Part shown: in pieces, positions 14,253 to 23,268 of the stretch
How positions within the stretch are numbered: position 1 is the first letter of the stretch
Layout of the letters: every line of letters begins with the position of its first letter
Assembly: GCA_910585645.1 (NCBI GenBank)
Contig: CAJUFP010000045.1
Coordinates: 1 to 33,947 of the forward strand
DNA length: 33,947 nt
Direction: 5' to 3'
DNA from: an uncultured Hungatella sp.
GTDB lineage: Bacteria > Bacillota > Clostridia > Lachnospirales > Lachnospiraceae
Program-made: the position numbers and the translations under genes
The notes under the pieces: model-generated
The model's input: only the letters and a program-made list of their open reading frames with translations
Told to the model about the DNA's origin: nothing
Database searches by the model: none

Positions 14253-17200
14253 CTACACAAAGTCCTCCCCCACCACGCTCCAGGCCGCGTCCACACTGTA
14301 ATGCTCCCTCACATACGCCTGGGCCTTGCGGCTCAATTCCTCACACTCCTTGGGGTTGCTGTAAAGCCACAGGACTCCTGCAGCCAGCGACGCCGCCTCG
14401 TCCTCCACAGTCATCACCTGCCTTGCGTCCACGATGCCCTCTGCTCCCACGGAAGTAGTCACAATAGCAGCCCCATGGTACAGCGCCTCAACCACTTTTC
14501 CTTTCACCCCCGCGCCGTACCGCAGAGGCACCACCACGATCCTGACCGTATCATACAGCTGCCTCAGTTCCTCATCACTGACAAAGCCTTTGATAATAAC
14601 CCCATTGCCAGGCTGTTCCAGCTCCTGGATCTCTTTTGTCACCTTGGAGCCAACCACATAAAAGTTCGGCGGCTGCTTCCCGGCCTTCTCCATCTGCGTC
14701 CGGATCAGGGGATAAACCTCCCTCACAAACCACAAAACCGCGTCCCCGTTAGGCGGATGGGCAAAGCCTCCCACAAACAAGATGCCCTCCCTCCTGGCAA
14801 AATCCCCGGGGATATCATCCCGGAATTGTTCATACACGTAAGCCACAATATCCTTCACCGGAATCCCGTCGTCAATGGCCTTGATGGCGTCCCGCTCCAC
14901 ATAGGACGGATAGTAAGACATTTCCGCCTTGTACATCAGGGACAACTCCACAGACCTCCAGTATTCGGACGCTTCTTTCCGTTCCGGATTGCCGGTCAGC
15001 TCATACTCCCGTCCCTCCCGCAGAAAATGCAGGTCATGGCCGTAATAGATCACCTTAATATCCGTATTTTCCTTAATATAGTCAATATATTTTGACGCGA
15101 TATGAGGCCTGTTCAAATAGGCAAACCGGATGTCGCTGCCATGAGCCCTCAGCCAATCCCAGATTCCCGCCTGATAATCCTGCCCATAGAGGATCTCAAT
15201 GCCCATCTGCTGCAAAACCGTGGAATACGGCTCCTCATGGAAAAAATTGTCCCCCAGGAACTTCACCACATATCCCTTCTTCAAGAACATTTTCAGATAC
15301 TGGAACGTAGTCTTGGAACCGGCGTCCCGGTCATAGGTAGGCACATAATGGTCCACCACCAGGATCATGGGTTTGCCCATGCTCCGCTCCCTGGCCCGAA
15401 ACGGGTCCGGATTCCCGTTGTTCTCACACTGTCTGGCAAATTCGTCCGCCCACTTTTCCTTCAGCTTCTCACTGTTCACCGCCTGGTACCTCTTAAGACC
15501 GCTGCCCTGGACATCCGTGCCATTGGAGATCCCCTCAAAATGGATCACTTTCGAAAGGGGCTGATACACCACCCGGTACCCGGCGGCTCTCACCGCGAAA
15601 GCCAGGTCCGAATCCTCGCAGTAAGCCGGAGCGAACCGCTCGTCAAACCCGCCGATCCGCTCCCACAGCTCCTTGGACAGCAAGATGGCCGCGCCGGAAA
15701 TATAATCCACATCTTTCACATAATTGTACTCCGGCTTATCCGGGTCATCCAGGCGGCCATAATTCCACCCGGAACCGTCGCTCCAGATAATGCCTCCCGC
15801 CTCCTGAAGCCGCCCGTCCGGATACACCAGCTTGGATCCCACCATGCCGATGGAATCATCGGACTCGATCAGATTTACCAGAGAACTCAGCCACCCTTCC
15901 ATGACCTGGGTATCGTTGTTCAGAAACATCACATACTTGCCTCTGGCAGCCTTTGCGCCCTGATTGCAGTTGCGCAAAAATCCCTGGTTTTCTTTGTTCC
16001 TGCGGATCACCAGCCCCTGGGCGTACCGCTCCAGGCGCTCCGTGGCGTCTGTGGACACATCATCCGCGATGATCACCTCATAAGGCACATCCTTTGTGTG
16101 CTCCAGGATAGATACCAGACAGGCATAGGTGTAGTGGATCTGATTGTACACCGGAATGATGATGGACACCACCGGATTCTCTTCCCGGACAAAGTTAAGC
16201 TTTCCATGTTCCCGGTACTCACTTCCGATGGCAAAATCCCCTTCCAGCAGGTTCTTCCCCTCCTCCGACCCGTACAGCCGAAACGAGCGCAGAGGGTGAA
16301 ACACATACTCCTTTACAAGGGCCAGCTTTTTCCTTTTCACCGTACCCTTTGGAAATCTTGCGTTAAACTTTTCCCCCAGCTTCCGCCTTATCTTAAAGAT
16401 CAGGGCCTCATGGCGGTTCAGATAATCCAGGGTCTTTGCCATCTCCCCGATCTCATGGCGCAGATCCCCGATCATGGTCTCCAGATTGGTCACGTGATTC
16501 TGGGTCAGGCGCTGAACCTCGGTCATCTTGCGGATATTCGCGTCCTTTTCCTTTAGCTGCAGCCTGGACTGGCTCCGAAGCTGTTCAAGCCTCTCCTTTG
16601 TCCTCTCCAGCTCCTGGTCCACCCTAGTCAGATCCCGAAACGTCTTTGTCCTCACATAATAATTTTCCAGATAGATCTTCTGGTTCTCCCCATGGACATA
16701 AGCCTGGAAATTCCCCTCCATGGCCTCATAAACCTTAGCGGTCTCTTCCTCTATGCCAAACTCTTTCAGCCAGTCCCCCACCTGCCCGTAAGCTGTCAAA
16801 AGACTGCGGTACTGCCTGAAAAAATAAAAAAGGATCCGATACTTAATATATTCCACAGGAACCGGAAAGAAAAATACCCACTCATAGTCAAGACAATATC
16901 TCTCATCCCCAAGAAGAATATTCTCAAACAGCATATCAATGTTGGACACCATCAGACTGTCGCTGCTCACCTTGGCCCCGTCCGGCAGTTCCCCGAAAAC
17001 CGACGTAAACTCCTCAGTCACCCCAAACAGGCAGTAACAGGACGGGTCCACTTCAAGAATCATCTCCAGGGCCTCCCCCACCGTATCCACCGGCGCCTTT
17101 CCGTCCCCTATGATCCGTCCCAGCCGCTGAGCCAGGGTTTCTCCCTCAATATACGGAAATCCCGCCTGGCCTTCTTTTATCCCCGGACGGGCAAATCTAA

Positions 17201-18233
17201 GATTCCTGTGCTGCCTGTTCAGCTCTCTGCACTTTTCCTCAAAAGAAGCGATGTGTTCTATCCCGGCTCTGACTAAAGCCGTCTTCTCCACCCTTCTCGG
17301 TTTCCCCAAGATCGCGGTCCTGATCTGGAACTCCTCTTTCCGGGTGCGGTTATATTTAATATAGTCAGCCCTGCATCCGTCCCCATGGTCCCCAGACTCC
17401 CGCTCTGCCCCTGCCGCCGCGGCTCCCTGTCTCCAAATAGCCAGATACCCGTTGGCATACCGGTCAAACTGTCCGTCCTCACACACAGCGTCAAAAGCCG
17501 CCCCGATATCAAGACTTAGATAGGCCGGATAATCATAGGCTGTCACCGTATCCGTCAGATCCCCTTTGCCCGGAAGATAACCGTCCGAGAAAATGGTCAC
17601 CGGAATCCGGTAATCCGGCATAGGATAATAAAATTCCATATCCCTGCCATCCCCTGTGTCCGACAAAAGCCGGATTAGCGCCTCCTTGGAAAAACTGTAA
17701 GGATCCTTCTCGGCCCCGGCCCAGTATTTTAACCCAAAAGGATTACAAACCGCCGCCAGAATCTCCCCGCCCGGCTTAAGCAGAGCCTTCGCCGCCCGGA
17801 TCTCCTCCGCCGCGTTCTCCCCAAGACTCCCCGCAAACACAATATAATCATACTTGGGGCCGCCCTCTCTCTGCCCGCGGATATTCCCTTTCACATAACG
17901 GATATTGTCCCGCCCGCCTAACTCCACATGGCGCAGGCGGTTCACCTCCAGATTCTCCTCCGATTCGTCCAGCACATCCACATGGGCCACCTTCCGGCTG
18001 TAAACCCCGGTCAAAGCCCCGTACCCGGATCCTGCCTCCAGAAGACGCCCATCCCCCTGAAAAGGATACCACTCCACCAGATTCTCCCTCTGGTCCGAAA
18101 GGGCATACAGATAATCAAGCCTTACAAGTTCCTTCAAGGCCTGCTTCCTGTCCCCCTTATAGGTTCTCAAGATCCGTATCAGCTCCCTGCTGATGTCCTT
18201 ATCATTTCGACTCTCTCTGCTATTCTCGTTCAT
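14253..18233 (-). CDS. Multidomain methyltransferase / kinase-like / GT2 / GT4 polysaccharide enzyme
   Basis: The start is ATG 18233 because GGAGGAG precedes it; a longer frame would overlap the ABC gene. In 1326 residues I see, in order, a SAM methyltransferase (about 40-170; LLEAGSGYGALTG at 64-76). Next is a region resembling an antibiotic/LPS-kinase-like C-lobe (about 310-540), with NIDMLFENILL and YCLDYEWVF at 431-455. A coiled coil (about 535-610) follows. A GT2 glycosyltransferase (VSIIIPVYNQ at 689-698, FLNNDTQ at 770-776, EDSD at 873-876) covers about 685-935. A GT4-like domain fills the rest (FVGGFAHPPNGDAV and an RYGAGVKGKVVEAL motif). Such proteins build or terminate surface glycan chains at the membrane face. 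It follows the exporter ATPase by 40 bp, like WbdD-type chain-terminating enzymes coupled to Wzt. The sugar is unknown. Confidence 0.8.
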   Translation of the reverse strand: MNENSRESRNDKDISRELIRILRTYKGDRKQALKELVRLDYLYALSDQRENLVEWYPFQGDGRLLEAGSGYGALTGVYSRKVAHVDVLDESEENLEVNRLRHVELGGRDNIRYVKGNIRGQREGGPKYDYIVFAGSLGENAAEEIRAAKALLKPGGEILAAVCNPFGLKYWAGAEKDPYSFSKEALIRLLSDTGDGRDMEFYYPMPDYRIPVTIFSDGYLPGKGDLTDTVTAYDYPAYLSLDIGAAFDAVCEDGQFDRYANGYLAIWRQGAAAAGAERESGDHGDGCRADYIKYNRTRKEEFQIRTAILGKPRRVEKTALVRAGIEHIASFEEKCRELNRQHRNLRFARPGIKEGQAGFPYIEGETLAQRLGRIIGDGKAPVDTVGEALEMILEVDPSCYCLFGVTEEFTSVFGELPDGAKVSSDSLMVSNIDMLFENILLGDERYCLDYEWVFFFPVPVEYIKYRILFYFFRQYRSLLTAYGQVGDWLKEFGIEEETAKVYEAMEGNFQAYVHGENQKIYLENYYVRTKTFRDLTRVDQELERTKERLEQLRSQSRLQLKEKDANIRKMTEVQRLTQNHVTNLETMIGDLRHEIGEMAKTLDYLNRHEALIFKIRRKLGEKFNARFPKGTVKRKKLALVKEYVFHPLRSFRLYGSEEGKNLLEGDFAIGSEYREHGKLNFVREENPVVSIIIPVYNQIHYTYACLVSILEHTKDVPYEVIIADDVSTDATERLERYAQGLVIRRNKENQGFLRNCNQGAKAARGKYVMFLNNDTQVMEGWLSSLVNLIESDDSIGMVGSKLVYPDGRLQEAGGIIWSDGSGWNYGRLDDPDKPEYNYVKDVDYISGAAILLSKELWERIGGFDERFAPAYCEDSDLAFAVRAAGYRVVYQPLSKVIHFEGISNGTDVQGSGLKRYQAVNSEKLKEKWADEFARQCENNGNPDPFRARERSMGKPMILVVDHYVPTYDRDAGSKTTFQYLKMFLKKGYVVKFLGDNFFHEEPYSTVLQQMGIEILYGQDYQAGIWDWLRAHGSDIRFAYLNRPHIASKYIDYIKENTDIKVIYYGHDLHFLREGREYELTGNPERKEASEYWRSVELSLMYKAEMSYYPSYVERDAIKAIDDGIPVKDIVAYVYEQFRDDIPGDFARREGILFVGGFAHPPNGDAVLWFVREVYPLIRTQMEKAGKQPPNFYVVGSKVTKEIQELEQPGNGVIIKGFVSDEELRQLYDTVRIVVVPLRYGAGVKGKVVEALYHGAAIVTTSVGAEGIVDARQVMTVEDEAASLAAGVLWLYSNPKECEELSRKAQAYVREHYSVDAAWSVVGEDFV

Positions 18234-18273
18234 ATCTCCTCCATACCGAGCCGCAATTCTCCCTTTTCTCCAA

Positions 18274-19587
18274 TCAACTTCCGCCTTCGATTCTTTTTGC
18301 CTCCACCACAGACTCCATATCATACACCCCTACTGTATTCTTATTGGAGATAACCGTAATATTGGCCACATCATACAATCTGTGATAAACCACATGTTCC
18401 CCCATCTCAAACCCGGTGCAGCTCATGGACAGCAGATACTCTCCGCCCTGCAGAGTCATTTTCTGGGTAAAGGAAACCTCGTACTCATCCCCGTCCTTCA
18501 CAGGCCGGATGTCCGTCCCCTCAAACATGGTATTGGTTCCGCTAAGCTCGGTCCCCTTCTTATCTTTGATCGTGTACGTAAAAATCGGAGCCTGTATCGA
18601 CGCATAAAAACGAATCCTCTCTCTGATGGTAAAATTCTCGCCTTTCAGCAGAAGATTCGTAACATTTCCCCTCTCATCCAACAATCCCAGATCATAAATC
18701 TCTGCCCGTCCGTCCCCGTACTCTGTCCGGTTCCCATTGATGGTCAGCTTCTCCTTCATCAGCCCTTCTGTCTTCTTAGGCTTCCCGGATTTTTCCCCGG
18801 ACATTCCCCCGGAAAAATCATTCATCTCCTCCAGCTCGTCCTTAAGGGCATCCATCTGATTGGCCAAGATCTTCTTATACAGATCCACCATATGGCCAGG
18901 CGCTCCCTCGGCCACAAAATTCCCTTTATTCAGCAAAACCACTTTGTCGCAATACTTGATGATACTGCCCATATCATGGGTCACCATGAGAATGGTAGTC
19001 CCTCTCTGGCGAATCTCCTCCATCCGCCTGTAGCATTTTGACTGGAAAAACACGTCCCCCACAGACAGGGCCTCATCCACGATCAAAATCTCCGGCTCCA
19101 CATTAATGGCCAGGGCAAACGCCAGCCGCACGAACATACCGCTGGAATACGTTTTCACCGGCTGGTACACAAAATCCCCGATATCCGCAAAATCCAGAAT
19201 ATCCTGAAGCTTTCCGTCCATCTCCTTTTTGGAGAACCCCATCATGGTGCCGTTCATATAAATATTTTCAATCCCTGTATAATCCGAATTAAAGCCCGCG
19301 CCCAGCTCCAGAAGGGCGGAAATATTGCCCTCCACCTTTACCTCTCCCGTGGTAGGGGACAGCACGCCGGTAATGATCTTAAGGATCGTGGACTTGCCCG
19401 ACCCGTTGGTCCCGATGATCCCCACCGTCTCCCCTTTCTTCACCTGAAAAGACAGATGGTTCAGGGCATAAAATTTCTTGTGGTACTCCTTATGGCCTGG
19501 GTGCAGAGACTCTTTCAGCCGGTCTATGGGCTTGTCGTACATCTTATATATTTTTGTAACATCTGTTACGGTAATCGCGTTCTCCAT
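18274..19587 (-). CDS. Polysaccharide ABC transporter ATPase with C-terminal sugar-binding domain (Wzt/TagH-like)
   Basis: 437 residues. The N-terminal nucleotide-binding domain has Walker A GTNGSGKST (59-67), signature SSGMFVRLAFALAI, Walker B EILIVDEALSVGD and H-loop MVTHDMG. The linker (about 245-275) is charged. Residues ~285-430 form a Wzt-type beta-sandwich (DLGLLDERGNV, GGEYLLSMSC, YDVANITVI) that in Gram-negative relatives recognises the terminal residue of the glycan to be exported. The upstream gene is the matching permease, 29 bp away. The downstream gene carries methyltransferase and kinase-like domains that could create the terminal mark. ATP drives export of the lipid-linked polymer across the membrane. 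Confidence 0.9.
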   Translation of the reverse strand: MENAITVTDVTKIYKMYDKPIDRLKESLHPGHKEYHKKFYALNHLSFQVKKGETVGIIGTNGSGKSTILKIITGVLSPTTGEVKVEGNISALLELGAGFNSDYTGIENIYMNGTMMGFSKKEMDGKLQDILDFADIGDFVYQPVKTYSSGMFVRLAFALAINVEPEILIVDEALSVGDVFFQSKCYRRMEEIRQRGTTILMVTHDMGSIIKYCDKVVLLNKGNFVAEGAPGHMVDLYKKILANQMDALKDELEEMNDFSGGMSGEKSGKPKKTEGLMKEKLTINGNRTEYGDGRAEIYDLGLLDERGNVTNLLLKGENFTIRERIRFYASIQAPIFTYTIKDKKGTELSGTNTMFEGTDIRPVKDGDEYEVSFTQKMTLQGGEYLLSMSCTGFEMGEHVVYHRLYDVANITVISNKNTVGVYDMESVVEAKRIEGGS

Positions 19588-19616
19588 GGTCTTCCTCTCA
19601 TTTACAAAAACACCGC

Positions 19617-20435
19617 CTACAGCACATCGGAAAAGTGCGGCCTCAGCCTTTTAAACACTTTCAGCCCCACGAAACATACGCACAGGGTCACTGCCCAGAA
19701 ATACACTGTCTGCCTGGGTTTCTCCCAGAATCCATTGCCAAGGAGCATACTGTCCCGGTACCCGGTCATAACATAGTACATGGGATTCAGCTTCACCACC
19801 GCCTGAACCACCGGATAATAACTTCTGCCTGCAAACTGCTCCTCCTGCCACATAATGGGGATCAGCCACATGCCAAACTGCAGGCAGATCCCTACGATCT
19901 GGGCCATATCTTTAAAAAACACCTGTATGGCGCTGGTAAAATACACGATCCCCATAGCAAACATGGTCTCGGCAAAGGAATAGTAGATCATCTGAAACCA
20001 GCTAATACGCGGCGCCCACCCAAAGCACAGATGCAGCCCTACCATAATAAGGATAAAGATGGCGTGGACAATAAGGCAGGACAATATTTTTATGATCGGC
20101 AGAATTTCCACCCGAAATACCACCTTTTTTACCAGATAACTGTACTCTGACAGACAGTTGGTCCCCGCGTTTAACACTTCGCTGAAATAAAACCACGGCA
20201 CAATCCCGGACACCAGCCACAGCACATAGGGAACTCCCTCCACCGGACTGCCGCTGCGAAGTCCCACACCAAAGACAAAATAATAGATCAGCACCGTGAC
20301 AATGGGCTGCACAAACATCCACACCACGCCAAAGTAGGACCCTACAAACCGCTTCCGAAAATCAGCCTTTGCCAGGTCCCCTATAAGCCTCCGTTTTTTT
20401 ACAATATCCTTTCCCAGGGATATAATATACTCCAT
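19617..20435 (-). CDS. Polysaccharide ABC transporter permease (Wzm/TagG-like)
   Basis: 272 residues with about six hydrophobic segments, matching the ABC-2 permease family for lipopolysaccharide O-antigen, teichoic acid and capsule export. The amphipathic N-terminus (KRRLIGDLAKADFRKRFVGSYFGVVWMFVQP) is characteristic. GIVPWFYFSEVLNAGTNCL and LNPMYYVMTGYRDSML are further family landmarks. It pairs with the ATPase gene downstream and follows the epimerase gene by 12 bp. It forms the membrane channel through which the glycolipid passes. Confident at family level; teichoic acid versus capsule cannot be decided. Confidence 0.9.
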   Translation of the reverse strand: MEYIISLGKDIVKKRRLIGDLAKADFRKRFVGSYFGVVWMFVQPIVTVLIYYFVFGVGLRSGSPVEGVPYVLWLVSGIVPWFYFSEVLNAGTNCLSEYSYLVKKVVFRVEILPIIKILSCLIVHAIFILIMVGLHLCFGWAPRISWFQMIYYSFAETMFAMGIVYFTSAIQVFFKDMAQIVGICLQFGMWLIPIMWQEEQFAGRSYYPVVQAVVKLNPMYYVMTGYRDSMLLGNGFWEKPRQTVYFWAVTLCVCFVGLKVFKRLRPHFSDVL

Positions 20436-20447
20436 ACAATCCCTTCC

Positions 20448-21011
20448 TTACGCCTTCCGGAATTTAAATGTCTGACTTAACCCGCCCCACTTCTGGTCCT
20501 TCTCGGAGATGATCAGCTTCATCCCCTCCTCAATGGGCCACGAAACCCCGATCTCCGGGTCGTTCCACGCCAGTCCGCCTTCATCCCCCGGATGGTAGAA
20601 GTCTGTACACTTGTAAGCAAACTCCGCCTCGTCCGACAGCACCAGAAATCCGTGGGCAAACCCCTGGGAGATGTAAAACTGTTTCTTGTTCTCCGCCGTC
20701 AGCTCCACGCCAAACCATTTGCCGTAAGTTTTGGAATCCGCCCGCAGATCCACAGCCACGTCAAACACAGCGCCCCGGACCACCCGCACCAGTTTTCCCT
20801 GGGGAAACTGTTTCTGAAAATGAAGTCCCCTCAGCACGCCTTTCACGGACATGGACTGGTTGTCCTGTACAAATATCATATCCAGCCCGGCCTCCCGAAA
20901 ATCATTTTGATTATAAGTTTCTACAAAATATCCTCTCTCATCCTGAAACACCGTTGGTTCGATGACATAAAGCCCTTCAATCTCACAGGGGGTCACGGTT
21001 ATTTTACCCAT
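20448..21011 (-). CDS. rfbC: dTDP-4-dehydrorhamnose 3,5-epimerase
   Basis: 187 residues, the usual length for RmlC. It converts dTDP-4-keto-6-deoxyglucose to dTDP-4-keto-L-rhamnose in the dTDP-rhamnose pathway. Landmarks are FQDERGYFVETYN, VQDNQSMSVKGVLRGLHFQ with the catalytic base histidine (H64), GKLVRVVRGAVFDVAVDLR, and YISQGFAHGFLVLSD. AAGGAGAA precedes ATG 21011. It is the only dTDP-rhamnose gene in the locus; RmlA, RmlB and RmlD are not in this window and must be elsewhere. Its presence implies rhamnose (or another epimerised deoxysugar) in the glycan, in keeping with a rhamnosyltransferase-like GT2 upstream in the operon. Confidence 0.92.
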   Translation of the reverse strand: MGKITVTPCEIEGLYVIEPTVFQDERGYFVETYNQNDFREAGLDMIFVQDNQSMSVKGVLRGLHFQKQFPQGKLVRVVRGAVFDVAVDLRADSKTYGKWFGVELTAENKKQFYISQGFAHGFLVLSDEAEFAYKCTDFYHPGDEGGLAWNDPEIGVSWPIEEGMKLIISEKDQKWGGLSQTFKFRKA

Positions 21012-21029
21012 CGCCTAATTCTCCTTTTC

Positions 21030-22802
21030 TTACAGTCGCATACTTACTACAGAAAACAGCCGCAGCGCCACATACCCGTTGGCACAGCACATCAGATACA
21101 ATATACTACGGTTTCCATTCTTTGTCAAAACTATGAGATCATTTTTAAACGCCATCAAAAGCACAGGCAGAAACGGCAGGAAGTATCTCCCCTGGACGCC
21201 GCTTATTACCTGAGAGCTTAAAGGCGTCCAGGCAATGAGCATGGAAGCCATTGCCGCAAGGATACACAGAGTACACAGCGCTGCCACCCAGAGGCGGTTT
21301 TTCACGGTCATCACCTGTTTTTCCCCCGGCTTCTTCGCCGCCAGACACAGAAGGCCCACCGTAAACATCACCACCACAAGGTACGGCACATCCAGCACCG
21401 TGTCCAGATTGCCCAGATAGGCCCCGATCATGGTCATGTGGTAGTATTCTGCCTGCCACAAAACGGTCTGATAAAACATGCGCAGCGCCTGCAAAGGCCG
21501 GTGGATCAAAAGGGTCAGGCTGTAACCCGCCTCCTGGGCCCATGGAACCACGCTTTCTGTCTCTGTGGCGTAGGACACAATAGTCTGCCCGTTGATCAGC
21601 AGCATGGAAAGTCCCCACGCGGCAAATACCCACAGTGCCGCCGCCGCCCACGGCTTCCACCCTCCGAACTTCCTCACAGGGATCAAAAGGCAAAGTCCCA
21701 TCAGGACGCCGTAGATCAGCTTACACGGCCCTGCCGCCGCCATGAGAACCCCGATCACCGCCACATCCTTTATGCCCACCCGCTCCTTTTCATAGGCCAG
21801 ATCCAGGCACACTGCCGTCAGATAGAACATACATCCCAAGATCATCACATCATAAGAAAAGGACGCGGACAAATGCAGGGTCATGGGGAGAAGCGCCACC
21901 CCAAAAAGCACCTCTTTCCCAAAAGGCAGACGTTTCATGGCAAGAAAGGTCATTCCCACAAAAAACAGAAGATTGCACAGCCGCCCCAGATATGCCAGCA
22001 TAACGGTGTTCATATGAAAGAGCCTTGCAACAGAGATTCCCAGAGCCTGGGGAATGTAAGCCACAGGCGTGGTAACGACTGGGGGATAGGGAGACAGGAT
22101 CAGGGACTGTCCAAGCTTGTCCTGGTCATCAGCCGCCTGGGGATACCTTTGTCCAAGGATTCCCTGGTCTTTTATGGTCTTATAGGTCTTTTCCCAGAGA
22201 GTCTCCCCCAGAAATACGGAATCTGCCGTGGTGTCCGCCACGGGCTGCACATAGCCGTCCTCGCTCTCCTCATACTCCCAGCAGTCCTCCACATCCTCCA
22301 TCCAGATGTCCTGGGGACGTATGAGCACATGGCCTGTAACCGCGTTGGAGGGCTGTCCCAGCAGGCGGCTGGACAGCTGATAGGCCCCCATATAATGGCT
22401 GATCTCGTCCGGCGCCGACAGGGGCGGAAGAACCAGCAGATACAGGATCCCAAGGATCGTCCCGGCTATGAGGTATATTCTCTCCAGACCCATGGCTCTT
22501 CTGACTGTTCCTTCCTCCGGATCCTTGTCTCCTCTGGCTGCTCCTTCCTCTGGATCCTTGTCTCTCCCGGCTATTCCTTCCCCCGATCTGGCCTCATCCG
22601 CTCCCGCAAGCCGTTCGGCAAAAAAAAGCCGCCCCATTACCGCCGCAAATCCTACAACAGCCACAAAAAGCCCTGCATACCACCTAACCAGCCACCAGTC
22701 GCCGCTCTGGGCGGCTCCGGCTCTCACATCCAGAAGATGCCACAGCCCCAAAGCCACCACAGTCAGACTTCCCCACAGCCAGGCCCTGTTTTTCTTCCTC
22801 AT
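21030..22802 (-). CDS. DUF2142-family polytopic membrane protein
   Basis: 590 residues with roughly 11-13 membrane helices and a large outside loop after the third (HYMGAYQLSSRLL...). This matches the DUF2142 family, relatives of GT-C glycosyltransferases found in polysaccharide clusters. PPLSAPDEISHYM carries the acidic DE just after a membrane helix, as in GT-C enzymes. It probably transfers a sugar from a lipid carrier on the outer face, which is an inference from the fold. A cytoplasmic or loop segment at residues 81-98 holds two copies of DKDPEEG at an 11-residue period. Its ATG overlaps the stop of the DUF2304 gene (ATGA). Confidence 0.8.
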   Translation of the reverse strand: MRKKNRAWLWGSLTVVALGLWHLLDVRAGAAQSGDWWLVRWYAGLFVAVVGFAAVMGRLFFAERLAGADEARSGEGIAGRDKDPEEGAARGDKDPEEGTVRRAMGLERIYLIAGTILGILYLLVLPPLSAPDEISHYMGAYQLSSRLLGQPSNAVTGHVLIRPQDIWMEDVEDCWEYEESEDGYVQPVADTTADSVFLGETLWEKTYKTIKDQGILGQRYPQAADDQDKLGQSLILSPYPPVVTTPVAYIPQALGISVARLFHMNTVMLAYLGRLCNLLFFVGMTFLAMKRLPFGKEVLFGVALLPMTLHLSASFSYDVMILGCMFYLTAVCLDLAYEKERVGIKDVAVIGVLMAAAGPCKLIYGVLMGLCLLIPVRKFGGWKPWAAAALWVFAAWGLSMLLINGQTIVSYATETESVVPWAQEAGYSLTLLIHRPLQALRMFYQTVLWQAEYYHMTMIGAYLGNLDTVLDVPYLVVVMFTVGLLCLAAKKPGEKQVMTVKNRLWVAALCTLCILAAMASMLIAWTPLSSQVISGVQGRYFLPFLPVLLMAFKNDLIVLTKNGNRSILYLMCCANGYVALRLFSVVSMRL

Positions 22803-23149
22803 GTCTTTTCTTCCTCGCGTTTTTTCTCCTCAAGGGCCATCTGTTGTACCAGTTCCTTAATCCTGGTCTCCAGCTGGGAGATCTGAATGGTCATATCAAA
22901 CACCTTTACGATCAAAAGAAAGATTGCCACCAAAAACAAAAAATTGGCCGTGGAGTAGATCCCCAGGACCCTGGCGCAAAAATCCGCCACCGACGGAAAG
23001 ATACTGTACACCACCAGCACCAAAGCCAGCACGATCCAGAATATCGCGCTTTCGATCTGCACCTTGGACTGCCTCACCTTGCGCATCATCAGGAAAAATG
23101 TTCCCACCGACACCAGGATCAGGGCAATCCGCAGGGTTATTGTCATCAT
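22799..23149 (-). CDS. DUF2304 membrane protein
   Basis: 116 residues. Three membrane helices (about 3-20, 33-50, 65-87) and a charged C-terminal helix (LETRIKELVQQMALEEKKREEE) that may form a coiled coil. DUF2304 proteins are regularly found beside GT2 enzymes in polysaccharide loci and may recruit or stabilise them. The stop overlaps the DUF2142 start by four bases, so the two are translationally coupled. The upstream GT2 gene ends 119 bp earlier; that gap shows no other gene. Confidence 0.85.
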   Translation of the reverse strand: MMTITLRIALILVSVGTFFLMMRKVRQSKVQIESAIFWIVLALVLVVYSIFPSVADFCARVLGIYSTANFLFLVAIFLLIVKVFDMTIQISQLETRIKELVQQMALEEKKREEEKT

Positions 23150-23268
23150 GTTCTCCGTCCTCCATTTCTTCTTCCGGGAGTGATCCTTCCGGCTGCCAGC
23201 CGCCTCATCCCCGAAACGCCGTCTTCCGGACAGATCGCCTCATCGGCTGCACTGTCTCCGTAAACCCT

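Noticed and set aside
15102..16556. 484-codon plus-strand ORF
   Set aside because: Antisense to the GT2/GT4 part of the large fusion gene; composition is rich in His, Pro, Leu and Ile as expected for a shadow of a GC-rich gene.
21438..22886. 482-codon plus-strand ORF
   Set aside because: Antisense to the DUF2142 gene, His/Gln/Pro/Ser-rich, no domain, no ribosome binding site.
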